From Streptomyces sp. Ncost-T10-10d (GTDB lineage: Bacteria > Actinomycetota > Actinomycetes > Streptomycetales > Streptomycetaceae): 39,883 nucleotides of DNA. The stretch spans positions 1 through 39,883 of the forward strand of contig NZ_FMDF01000112.1 in the NCBI RefSeq assembly GCF_900091955.1. Direction: 5' to 3'. The translations under genes and the position numbers were made by a program. Position 1 is the stretch's first letter; every line of letters starts with the position of its first letter. The notes beneath the pieces are model-generated. The model was not told the DNA's origin, did not search any database, and saw only the letters and a list, made by a program, of their open reading frames with translations. Below are positions 1 through 7,043 of this stretch, one piece after another.

Positions 1-1049
1 GGAACTCCGGGCGGACCCTGCTGGGGAGCGAGCTGCGTCGGCAGGTACCCGCCCGCCGGAGCGCCGGGCGCACCCGGTCCCGAGGGCGGTGGCACGGGCG
101 CACCCGGCCTGGCGCCCGGGGTGCCGGGGACACCGGGCGGCGGCGGGGTCGTCGAACCGCTCCCGCGCGCACCGCGCGGCGGCACGACGGCCTTGCTGGT
201 GGCCGCATCCGCGATGTCAACGGCGCCGGGGCCGGGAGCACTCGGTCCACTCGGAGCAGGCGTTCCGGGTGCGGGTGCACCGATTCCCGGCTGGTCCAGG
301 CCGGGGACGATCGCCGTCGGGGGCAGCTGGCTGCCACCGGACATCAGGGCGGTCGGCGCATCGGCCGGTACGACCGGCGGCGGGGTGCCGTCGTCGTCGG
401 CGCCCGAGAGCGGCGGTGCGAACACCGTGGCCGGCAGGGGCACCGCACCGTCGGCGGAGCCCGCGTTGGTGTCGGTCCCGGCCCAAGGAGTCGACCCGAG
501 AGGCACGTTCGGCGGGGATGCCGGAACGCCGTCGTTGGCGGTGGGCTCGTACGCGACCGGCCCGCCCGGCGAACCGTGCGCAGCCGCGGGCGCGGGAGCA
601 GCAGGGGCGATGGGGGGAGGAGCGGTCGAAGGAGCCGAAGGGGCCGCGTCCCCGGCCCGGTCCGCCCGACGGTCCGGGATGCCCAGCTTGTCAGCCGCTT
701 CCTGGAGCCACTCCGGGGGGCTCAACAGGAAGGACGTCTGGTTCAGATCGATGCGCTGCGGCGGCTCCGGAGCGGCCGGCGCCGCATCATGTGCGCCGTA
801 CTCCTCCTCGTACCGCCGGATCACCTCGCCCACCGGCAGCCCCGGCCACAGAGTGGCCTCACCGCTGTCCCTGGCGATCACCAGCCGCTGCCGGCCGCCG
901 TCCGAGACGGGACCCTCGGCACGGTCCTCGCCCCACACCACGAAGCCCAGCTCGAACTCCCGTACCCGCACCTCGCGGTGCTGGTACGCGGGCACGTCGC
1001 CGTTGATCCACTCGTCCGCGCGCTCCTGCGCCTGCGCAAAGGTCACCAT
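1..1049 (-). CDS. Proline-rich SUKH-locus protein, N-terminal 349 residues (C-terminus beyond window)
   Basis: The frame is open from ATG 1049 to the left edge. Residues 1-85 form a compact, charged, probably globular domain (MVTFAQAQERADEW at the start, RRYEEEYG at the end). A short helix follows at about 105-125 (SPPEWLQEAADKLGIPDRR), and from about 130 on the chain is disordered and rich in Pro, Ala and Gly. The start lies 5 nt after the stop of the SMI1/KNR4 gene, so the two are co-transcribed. From memory, full-length Streptomyces relatives carry a nucleic-acid deaminase-like domain and a C-terminal SUKH-4 domain after the proline-rich linker; neither is in the window, so that part is inference. 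No signal peptide is seen, so the protein is probably cytoplasmic. I do not recognise the N-terminal domain by fold. Confidence 0.82.
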   Translation of the reverse strand, partial: MVTFAQAQERADEWINGDVPAYQHREVRVREFELGFVVWGEDRAEGPVSDGGRQRLVIARDSGEATLWPGLPVGEVIRRYEEEYGAHDAAPAAPEPPQRIDLNQTSFLLSPPEWLQEAADKLGIPDRRADRAGDAAPSAPSTAPPPIAPAAPAPAAAHGSPGGPVAYEPTANDGVPASPPNVPLGSTPWAGTDTNAGSADGAVPLPATVFAPPLSGADDDGTPPPVVPADAPTALMSGGSQLPPTAIVPGLDQPGIGAPAPGTPAPSGPSAPGPGAVDIADAATSKAVVPPRGARGSGSTTPPPPGVPGTPGARPGAPVPPPSGPGAPGAPAGGYLPTQLAPQQGPPGV

Positions 1050-1054
1050 CGCGC

Positions 1055-2032
1055 TCACCCCTCCACCGGGACGGCCCGCGCGAAGCCGCCGTCCACCATC
1101 AGGTTCGCCACGGTCTCCAGCTCCGGCGGATTGCCCGCCAGCCGCTGCAGGAAGGCGTCGAAGTCGCCACCGCACGGCAGCAGCAGCCGATCCACCCGCT
1201 CCTGCACATTCCAGCCGTCCTGGTCACGGGCGTCGTCGTACGCGCAGAACCAGACCGAACCGACACCGTTGCCCTTCACCTTCACCGCGAGGATGCCGCC
1301 CTGGACGAAGCCGACGCCCAGGTAGTCCTTCGTGAGGTGGTCCCGCAGGCACTTGTTGACGTACACCAGGTCGTTCACGGCGGCCTCCTCGCGCACCGTG
1401 AAGAACGGCTGGTCGACCAGGAGACCGAGCTCCGCGTCGAGCGCCGCACCGACCGGCGCCGAGCCGCCCGCCGCCTTGAGGAAGGAGCGGTAGGCACCGG
1501 GCAGCCGATAGCCGAGGTCCTCCTCGACGCCCAGGATCTGCTGCTCGCCCACCGCGACGGCGCCCTTGGGCAGCCGGAAGTGGGCGGGCCGGGTCTCCTG
1601 CAGCGGGCGGGTACCGCGCTTGTTCTGGTCGACCGCGGTGGCGGCGAGGCCGCCGTGATGCCTGAGCAGCGCCTTGACCTCGACCGGGATCAGCTCCATG
1701 CGCCGGCCGCCTGGTACGTGGTGCCAGGTCCAGCCGTGCGGAGTGGCGACGGCGGGAATCGTGTCCCACAGCTCATGGCCGCTCGCCGCCAGCGCCGCGT
1801 TGGCCGAGACATAGTCGGTGAGCCGCAGTTCGTCGACGCCGAAACCCTGCGGAGGCTCGGCTATCTCGGCGGCGGCGCGCGCGTACGGCGCGAAGTCCGG
1901 GCTGCCGTTCTCGTCCATGCGCACACCTCTGGGGTGGCGGGACGCCCGGACCGGGTCCGGGAAATGCACGAGCTGCCCGGCGTAGGCCGCGTTCGGTGGC
2001 GCGGCTTGCTGCCCGAGCCGACCTGTCGTCAT
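1055..2032 (-). CDS. SMI1/KNR4 (SUKH-1-type) protein
   Basis: A 325-residue protein. Its C-terminal half has the SUKH pattern: an ILGVEEDLGYRLPGAYRSFLK helix, a Gly-rich turn, hydrophobic strands (GGILAVKVKGNGVGSVWFCAYDD) and a final helix (FDAFLQRLAGNPP). Known SUKH proteins mostly act as immunity proteins that bind and neutralise nuclease or deaminase toxins; some are general scaffolds. The chosen start is ATG 2032, preceded by AGGGGG; an upstream in-frame ATG at 2140 would add 36 low-complexity residues without a ribosome site. The gene leads an operon with the proline-rich gene 5 nt downstream and is divergent from the deaminase gene. No catalytic residues are visible. The family call is firm; the partner is inferred from context. 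Confidence 0.88.
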   Translation of the reverse strand: MTTGRLGQQAAPPNAAYAGQLVHFPDPVRASRHPRGVRMDENGSPDFAPYARAAAEIAEPPQGFGVDELRLTDYVSANAALAASGHELWDTIPAVATPHGWTWHHVPGGRRMELIPVEVKALLRHHGGLAATAVDQNKRGTRPLQETRPAHFRLPKGAVAVGEQQILGVEEDLGYRLPGAYRSFLKAAGGSAPVGAALDAELGLLVDQPFFTVREEAAVNDLVYVNKCLRDHLTKDYLGVGFVQGGILAVKVKGNGVGSVWFCAYDDARDQDGWNVQERVDRLLLPCGGDFDAFLQRLAGNPPELETVANLMVDGGFARAVPVEG

Positions 2033-2334
2033 GGCGGTTGCCCCCTGCTGCGTCTGACTGGTGAGGACCGACCTGCCCAAGGGGGCGGTCCGGGCACAGC
2101 CTATGCGGTGGCGCAAGAGCGGGTCTCGCCCCTGCGCCACCCCTCTCCCCTTCCGTCACGAACCGTCACGGCGGCGTGACTGACGAGCGATGCCGCTGCC
2201 ACTGCCGGGTGACACGGAGACGCGTTTCCCCGCCCCAGCTTCCCCACCAGCCGGGACATTTGGCAGGCTGTCACCGAACTCGGGGGCGTGCACATCGCGC
2301 AGCTACCGCTGCGGGCACGGGAGGGAAAAGCACC
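2033..2334. promoter_or_regulatory. Divergent intergenic region of the SUKH/deaminase locus
   Basis: 302 nt with no convincing gene, which must hold promoters for both arms of the locus. It contains a hairpin (GGTGGCGCA at 2107-2115 against TGCGCCACC at 2133-2141) in the leader of the SMI1/KNR4 gene. It also contains a cluster of TCACG half-sites at 2154-2180: two direct CCGTCACG copies (2153-2160 and 2163-2170) and a GTCACG-GCGG-CGTGAC palindrome (2165-2180). The half-site cluster is a candidate operator shared by both directions. No clear -35/-10 pair stood out. Confidence 0.4.
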
Positions 2335-2859
2335 ATGCACAGCGCACAAACAGTCACATCCGGGGATCCACGCCTCAGCTGGAGCAACACCGGAACCAGC
2401 CTCACACCCCGGCTGCACCACCGCCGCGACGGCATCCTGCCCGCGGTGGCCGCAGCGCTGTCCGTACGCGGTGAGACGCTCACCTGCACGGCGGGCAAGG
2501 GCGACCAGCCGCCCGTACTCCACCCACTGGTCCAGGACTTCCTCGACACCCTCACCAGCGGCCAGCGTGAACGCTTCACCGGCCGCTGCCCCGAGGCGAT
2601 ACTGCTCTCCCGGCAGCTCACCGCGGCCGAAGCCGGCCGTTCCAAGCGGGCCCAGCGCAAGCCGCTGACCAACGGCGAGGCCCGCCGCGCCCTGAAGCAC
2701 TCGCGGCTCACCGCACGGCGCATCCGTGAGGACGGCGACCCGATGCACGGCAGTTACGCGCCGCCGTGCCGCTCCTGCGAGGCGATGCTCGCCCACTTCG
2801 GCGTACGTCCCGTCGACCTCACGACCACCGGGGCGGCGACCACCGCCGAGAAGGGCTGA
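2335..2859 (+). CDS. YwqJ-related putative deaminase
   Basis: A 174-residue protein with the two signatures of the deaminase fold: a Cys-x-Glu motif in GRCPEAILLSRQL (zinc ligand plus proton-shuttling Glu, about residues 84-87) and a downstream PPCRSCEAML (PCxxC zinc ligands, about residues 142-147). YwqJ-type deaminases were described by Iyer and Aravind as toxin modules of polymorphic toxin systems, predicted to act on nucleic acids or nucleotides. There is no secretion signal or long toxin delivery region, so this is a stand-alone cytoplasmic form. ATG 2335 follows GAGGGAAAAG; an upstream frame extension to 2176 is not supported. The SUKH-3 gene begins 10 nt after the stop, a probable cognate partner. 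Substrate unknown. Confidence 0.85.
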   Translation: MHSAQTVTSGDPRLSWSNTGTSLTPRLHHRRDGILPAVAAALSVRGETLTCTAGKGDQPPVLHPLVQDFLDTLTSGQRERFTGRCPEAILLSRQLTAAEAGRSKRAQRKPLTNGEARRALKHSRLTARRIREDGDPMHGSYAPPCRSCEAMLAHFGVRPVDLTTTGAATTAEKG

Positions 2860-2869
2860 CCGCGCGCCG

Positions 2870-3403
2870 ATGCACGACCGAACCGACCGACCCGAACAGG
2901 CGCGCCCCGCGGACCGCGACCGCCACTCCTCGACCCGCTTCCCCGTCGCCGTCGACGCCGCCCTGCGCGCCGCGGGCTGGCAGCCCGGCCGCTGGGACAT
3001 CCGGCAGGCCGAGGAGTGGGCCGACGCACTGCGCTCGCACGCGTCGCCAGCCGGTCATCAGCACGCGGTCTTCCCGGCAGCCGTGGAGGCATGGGCGGAG
3101 TTCGGCGGACTGCGCATCACGGCGTCCGCGCCGGGCCGGCAGATCGCACCGGCCTCGGTGCGCATCGATCCGCTGAGCGGACTGCATCTCGCCCGCACGC
3201 TCGGCGACCTCGGCCGGGCACTGGAGACCGAGGTCAGCCCGCTGGGCGAAGAGGGGGACGGGCAGGCCGTCCTCGCGATCGACACGCAGGGGCGGGTGTA
3301 CAGCATCGATCACACCGGGGACTGGTACCTCGGCCCGGACATCGACCAGGCGCTGGCAACGCTGGTCGGCGGCATCCAGCCGGAGCGCCTCGTCTCGGGG
3401 TGA
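2870..3403 (+). CDS. SUKH-3 domain protein, likely partner of the deaminase
   Basis: A 177-residue protein. After a polar N-terminus it has the SUKH-3 pattern: FPVAVDAALRAAGWQPGRWD, an aromatic-rich helix (FPAAVEAWAEFGGLRI), the turn IDPLSGLHLARTLGDLG and the strand pair VLAIDTQGRVYSIDHTGDWYLG near the C-terminus. SUKH-3 proteins are predicted immunity proteins for deaminase and nuclease toxins. It starts 10 nt after the deaminase stop, the classical effector-then-immunity order. ATG 2870 is the first start after the deaminase stop. No membrane segment or signal peptide is seen. The family call is good; protection of the cell from the neighbouring deaminase is inference from gene order. Confidence 0.85.
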   Translation: MHDRTDRPEQARPADRDRHSSTRFPVAVDAALRAAGWQPGRWDIRQAEEWADALRSHASPAGHQHAVFPAAVEAWAEFGGLRITASAPGRQIAPASVRIDPLSGLHLARTLGDLGRALETEVSPLGEEGDGQAVLAIDTQGRVYSIDHTGDWYLGPDIDQALATLVGGIQPERLVSG

Positions 3404-3522
3404 GCGGCCCGGTATTCCGGCCCGTCCGGCGACCGAGGACAAGACGGCTCCCGGCCGTGCCCGGTCACGGTTCCGGCCCGGCAACCCATCCTCCCGGTTC
3501 CGTCCTCGAACACCGGACGCCG

Positions 3523-3544
3523 GAATCGCCCGCCCGGCGATCCA
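3523..3544. terminator. Weak hairpin between convergent SUKH-3 and kinase genes
   Basis: ATCGCC and GGCGAT pair around a CGCCC loop, with a bulged GGA/CC extension. It lies in the 166-nt gap between two convergent genes. There is no T-run on either side, so termination is only a guess from position. Confidence 0.3.
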
Positions 3545-3569
3545 GGACGAAGCGAGGCCGCAGGGCGGA

Positions 3570-4883
3570 TCAGGCCGCCCCCCGGTCCGGCAGGACCGCC
3601 GACACCCGGAAACCGCCCGCATCCGTCGGGCCGGAAACGAAGACGCCGCCGAGGCCCAGCACCCGCTCCCGCATGCCGACCAGCCCGTTGCCCCCGCTCG
3701 GCAGCCCCGCGTCCGCCGTGGCGGCGTCCGACGGGCCGTTCTCCACCTGCATCGCGACTTCCGAGCCCCGGTGCGCAAGCCGCACCCACGCCTTCGCACC
3801 CGCCGCGTGCTTGTGCACGTTCGTCAGGGCCTCCTGCACCACCCGGTACGCGGTCTGCTCGACCTCGGGCGCGTACGGGCGGGCCTCGCCGTCCACCGAG
3901 AGTTCCACGGTCATGCCGGCCGCCCTGGATTCCCCGACCAGGGTCTCCACCTCGTGCAGCCGGGGCCCGTCCTCCGTGGCGGCGGCGGCCGCGGCCGCCG
4001 CCGCCCGGCCGACCGAGGCGAGCGGCGGCTTCGCGGACCGGGCCGCCACGGGCTCCCCGCTCCGCAGCACCCCGAGCATCTCGCGGAGCTCGGTCAGCGC
4101 CTGGCGGCCCATGTCGCCGACCAGGGCGGCGTTCCGCACCGCTTTCGCCGGGTCCTTCGGCGCGACGGCCTGGAGTGCGGCGGCGTGCACGACCATCAGG
4201 CTGACCCGGTGGGCGACCACGTCGTGCATCTCGCGGGCGATCCGGTGGCGCTCCTCCGTACGCGCCCACTCGGCCCGCTCCTCGGCCCGGTCGGCGAGCA
4301 GCGACAGCTCCCGCTCCAGCGAGTCCGCCCGCTCCCGAAGGCTCTCCATCAGCCGCCGCCTGGCCCCTATGTAGAGGCCGAACAGCACGGGCGGCGCGGT
4401 GAGCCCGAGCGACATGAAGAGGGATATCAGCGGTACGTACCAGTCGTCGCGCCCGAGGTCGGTCTGCTGGGAGACGCTCTGCCGCAGCCGTACGTACGTG
4501 ACGATGAACGTCCCCATGAAGGACATCCCCATCAGCACCGCGGTGATTCTTCGCGGAACGTCGGAGGCGGCCAGCGTGTAGAGGCCGATCAGGCCCATCA
4601 GGAAGCCCATCTCGGCGGGCGTCGTCGCGATCGACACCAGCACCACGGCGATCGGCCAGCGCCGCCGCACCACCAGCGCGGACCCCGCCAGCAGCCCGAA
4701 CACGACGCCGACCGGCACCGGCAGCCCGGTGTTCCCGGCGAACTCCACCCCTTCCAGTGCGCATTCCAGCGCCGACAGGAGCGCGAGCCCCACGTCCAGG
4801 GCGACACCGCGCCGTCGCTCCCACCACCAATAGCCGCGGGTGGTCGTACCCGCGGCTTCCCGGTATGCCCCCGTTGCGGTCAT
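3570..4883 (-). CDS. Sensor histidine kinase, NarL/DesK-type, orphan
   Basis: A 437-residue membrane kinase. About five hydrophobic segments occupy residues 27-172, followed by a coiled coil (about 178-210), a HisKA_3 dimerisation domain with phospho-acceptor His220 in RIAREMHDVVAHRVS, and a HATPase_c domain with an N-box (QEALTNVHKHA, Asn355) and a G-box (GGNGLVGMRER, 398-407). An alanine-rich linker (nine Ala in a row, 294-302) interrupts the region between the two domains. ATG 4883 has a GGA six bases upstream. Such kinases phosphorylate a LuxR-type response regulator, normally encoded next door, but none is adjacent here. Candidates in the window are distant (21877 and 28791) and both abnormal. 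The input signal is unknown. Confidence 0.9.
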   Translation of the reverse strand: MTATGAYREAAGTTTRGYWWWERRRGVALDVGLALLSALECALEGVEFAGNTGLPVPVGVVFGLLAGSALVVRRRWPIAVVLVSIATTPAEMGFLMGLIGLYTLAASDVPRRITAVLMGMSFMGTFIVTYVRLRQSVSQQTDLGRDDWYVPLISLFMSLGLTAPPVLFGLYIGARRRLMESLRERADSLERELSLLADRAEERAEWARTEERHRIAREMHDVVAHRVSLMVVHAAALQAVAPKDPAKAVRNAALVGDMGRQALTELREMLGVLRSGEPVAARSAKPPLASVGRAAAAAAAAATEDGPRLHEVETLVGESRAAGMTVELSVDGEARPYAPEVEQTAYRVVQEALTNVHKHAAGAKAWVRLAHRGSEVAMQVENGPSDAATADAGLPSGGNGLVGMRERVLGLGGVFVSGPTDAGGFRVSAVLPDRGAA

Positions 4884-5038
4884 GCCGTCCAGACTACGGG
4901 CGGGCGCACCTCATTTTCGGGCGACCTGGGCAGCGCGCGCGTCCGTCGAACAGAGACGGAACAGCTGGGTATCGCTTGAAATGGTGATTCGAGCAGACTT
5001 TCGCACCGGATGTCCGCATTCCGAACGATGCTCGGCGC

Positions 5039-5308
5039 ATGACGGAAATCACGATCAAGTACGCCGGCTTCGAAGGGCTGCGCGAACAGGTCGTCGCGCT
5101 GCGACGGGAGGGTTTCGGCCTCCGGCGGATCCGCGACCGACTGCACCTCCACAACAACAACATCCTGGGCCGTCCGGTCATCCACGTCGCCAAGAGCGCG
5201 GACCTCTACCGTCGCGTAGAAGGCACTTGGTACGGCATAGTGTTGGGTGCCGGTCCGGCGAACCGACACAATGTCCGGTTCGATCGGCATTGTTCCCCCA
5301 TGGTGTAA
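5039..5308 (+). pseudogene. Internally deleted remnant of an actinobacterial helix-turn-helix protein
   Basis: An 89-codon frame. Residues 1-45 form a helix-turn-helix-like N-terminus (LREQVVALRREGFGLRRIRD), and residues 46-75 a segment (SADLYRRVEGTWYGIVLGAG) that I recall as the extreme C-terminus of much longer (about 250 residues) Streptomyces proteins with the same N-terminus. The two are joined directly, so about 170 residues appear to be missing through an in-frame deletion near codon 45. The last codons run into tRNA-Gln, which a functional gene would avoid. No good ribosome site precedes ATG 5039. The family comparison is from memory; an alternative is a short independent DNA-binding protein. 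Confidence 0.5.
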
Positions 5309-5366
5309 TCAGGCAGCACTGCGAGTTTTGGTCTCGTATGTCCAGGTTCAAATCCTGGTGGGGGAG
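5294..5366 (+). tRNA. tRNA-Gln (anticodon UUG)
   Basis: A 73-nt cloverleaf. The acceptor stem TCCCCCA (5294-5300) pairs perfectly with TGGGGGA (5359-5365), with discriminator G5366. The anticodon stem GCGAG/CTCGT encloses the loop TTTTGGT, giving anticodon TTG (reads CAA). The T-arm is CCAGG-TTCAAAT-CCTGG. The 3' CCA is not encoded (the next bases are CCC) and must be added by nucleotidyltransferase. It lies just upstream of glmU. Confidence 0.95.
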
Positions 5367-5375
5367 CCCACACGC

Positions 5376-5406
5376 GCGGGCCCCGACCTCACTGGTCAGG
5401 GCCCGC
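5376..5406 (+). terminator. Terminator hairpin after tRNA-Gln
   Basis: Perfect 8-bp stem GCGGGCCC (5376-5383) / GGGCCCGC (5399-5406), continued inward by GACC/GGTC (5385-5388 / 5394-5397) around TCACT. It starts 9 nt after the tRNA and probably separates it from glmU. There is no U-tract, as is common in Streptomyces. Confidence 0.7.
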
Positions 5407-5436
5407 ACTCATGTCCGCCCCCTACCCCCCGGTATC

Positions 5437-5459
5437 CTTCGGGTGTCCACCACCCGAAG
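5437..5459 (+). promoter_or_regulatory. Hairpin in the glmU leader next to the ribosome site
   Basis: CTTCGGGTG (5437-5445) pairs perfectly with CACCCGAAG (5451-5459) around TCCAC. It ends 2-3 nt before the GAAGGG ribosome site and 15 nt before the GTG start. It could affect translation or act as an RNA 5' stabiliser. No riboswitch fold is evident. Confidence 0.5.
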
Positions 5460-5474
5460 CCGAAGGGCATTTCC

Positions 5475-6923
5475 GTGAGCTCCGAACGCCCGGCAGCCGT
5501 CGTCGTCCTCGCAGCGGGTGAGGGCACCCGCATGAAGTCGAAGACCCCCAAGGTTCTGCACGAGATCTCCGGGCGCTCGCTCGTCGGACATGTCGTCGCC
5601 TCCTCCCGTGAGCTGGACCCGGAACACCTCGTCGTGGTCGTCGGCCACGAGAGCGAGCGGGTCAGCGCGCATCTCACCGCCGTCGACGACCGGTTGCGGA
5701 CCGCCCACCAGGCCCAGCAGAAGGGCACCGGAAACGCGGTGCGCGTCGGTCTCGACGAGCTCGGCGGGACCATCGAGGGCACCGTGATCGTCGTCTGCGG
5801 CGACACCCCGCTGCTCTCCGGCGAGACGCTCACCGCGCTCGCCGCCACCCACACGGCCGACTCCAACGCCGTCACCGTGCTGACCGCCGAGGTCCCGGAC
5901 TCCACCGGCTACGGCCGGATCGTCCGCGACCCGGCCAACGGTGCGGTCACCGAGATCGTCGAGCACAAGGACGCCACCGACGCCCAGCGTGCGATCCGGG
6001 AGATCAACTCCGGGGTCTTCGCCTTCGACGGCCGGCTGCTCACGGACGCCCTCGGCAAGGTCCGCACCGACAACAGCCAGGGCGAGGAGTACCTCACCGA
6101 TGTGCTCTCCATCCTGCGCGAGGCCGGACACCGGGTGGGCGCCCATGTCGCCGACGACCACCGCGAGATCCTCGGCATCAACAACCGCGTCCAGCTGGCC
6201 GAGGCCCGGCGGCTGCTGAACCAGCGGCTGCTGGAGCGGGCCATGCTCGCCGGTGTGACCGTCGTGGACCCCGCGTCCACACTGATCGACGCCACCGTCA
6301 CCTACGAGCGGGACGCAATCGTGCACCCGGGCACCCAGCTGCTCGGCAGCACGCATCTCGCCGAGGACGCCGAGGTCGGCCCCAACACCCGGCTCACGGA
6401 CACCGTTGTGCACGCGGGCGCACGCGTGGACAACACGGTCGCGGACCGGGCCGAGGTCGGCGAGGGCGCGACGGTCGGCCCGTACGCCTATCTGCGGCCC
6501 GGCACCAAGCTCGGCCCGAAGGCCAAGGCCGGCACTTATGTGGAGATGAAGAACGCCACGATCGGCGAGGGCACCAAGGTCCCGCACCTGAGCTATGTCG
6601 GCGACGCGACGATCGGCGACCACACCAACATCGGTGCCGCCAGCGTCTTCGTGAACTACGACGGCGTTGCCAAGCACCACACGACGATCGGCTCACACTG
6701 CCGTACCGGGTCGGACAATATGTTTGTGGCGCCTGTCACGGTCGGGGACGGCGTCTACACCGCGGCCGGCTCGGTCATCACCAAGGACGTACCGTCCGGT
6801 TCGCTGGCTGTCGCCCGCGGCCAGCAAAGGAATATCGAGGGTTGGGTGGCCCGGAAGCGTCCGGGAAGTGCCGCCGCGCAGGCCGCTCAGGCCGCCGCCC
6901 AGGAGCACGACAGCGAAAGCTGA
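5475..6923 (+). CDS. glmU: Bifunctional UDP-N-acetylglucosamine pyrophosphorylase / glucosamine-1-phosphate N-acetyltransferase
   Basis: A 482-residue cytoplasmic enzyme of peptidoglycan-precursor synthesis. It acetylates glucosamine-1-phosphate and then uridylylates it to UDP-GlcNAc. The N-terminal nucleotidyltransferase domain shows LAAGEGTRMKSKTPK (about 12-26) and VVCGDTPLL. The C-terminal left-handed beta-helix has hexapeptide repeats (from about VTYERDAIVHPGT) and the acetyl-CoA site region around HLSYVGDATIG and VNYDGVAKHHTTIG. The start is GTG 5475 with GAAGGG 8 nt upstream; the frame is open further upstream, but that stretch reads through the tRNA. Length is normal for actinobacteria, with the usual Ala/Gln-rich tail. 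It heads the conserved glmU-prs-ctc-pth string. Confidence 0.97.
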   Translation: MSSERPAAVVVLAAGEGTRMKSKTPKVLHEISGRSLVGHVVASSRELDPEHLVVVVGHESERVSAHLTAVDDRLRTAHQAQQKGTGNAVRVGLDELGGTIEGTVIVVCGDTPLLSGETLTALAATHTADSNAVTVLTAEVPDSTGYGRIVRDPANGAVTEIVEHKDATDAQRAIREINSGVFAFDGRLLTDALGKVRTDNSQGEEYLTDVLSILREAGHRVGAHVADDHREILGINNRVQLAEARRLLNQRLLERAMLAGVTVVDPASTLIDATVTYERDAIVHPGTQLLGSTHLAEDAEVGPNTRLTDTVVHAGARVDNTVADRAEVGEGATVGPYAYLRPGTKLGPKAKAGTYVEMKNATIGEGTKVPHLSYVGDATIGDHTNIGAASVFVNYDGVAKHHTTIGSHCRTGSDNMFVAPVTVGDGVYTAAGSVITKDVPSGSLAVARGQQRNIEGWVARKRPGSAAAQAAQAAAQEHDSES

Positions 6924-6932
6924 CCGGAAACA

Positions 6933-6954
6933 GGTACGCCGCGTACGGCGTACC
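6933..6954. terminator. 22-bp perfect palindrome after glmU
   Basis: GGTACGCCG (6933-6941) and CGGCGTACC (6946-6954) pair around the self-complementary CGTA. It begins 9 nt after the glmU stop and is followed by TGATAGAT. It could be a U-less terminator for glmU or an operator for prs; position alone does not decide. Confidence 0.5.
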
Positions 6955-7043
6955 GTGATAGATGCTCACCCCATTTCGGCTGGCTCGTTGCACATCGGGA
7001 CACATGCGTGCAGCGCCAGGAACACGTCTGAGGAGACTGTGCT

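Noticed and set aside
4880..5290. A 136-codon minus-strand frame opposite the helix-turn-helix remnant
   Set aside because: No ribosome site and no recognisable domain; the plus-strand frame has recognisable helix-turn-helix and C-terminal segments.
5294..5370. Encoded CCA tail on tRNA-Gln
   Set aside because: After discriminator G5366 the bases are CCC, not CCA.
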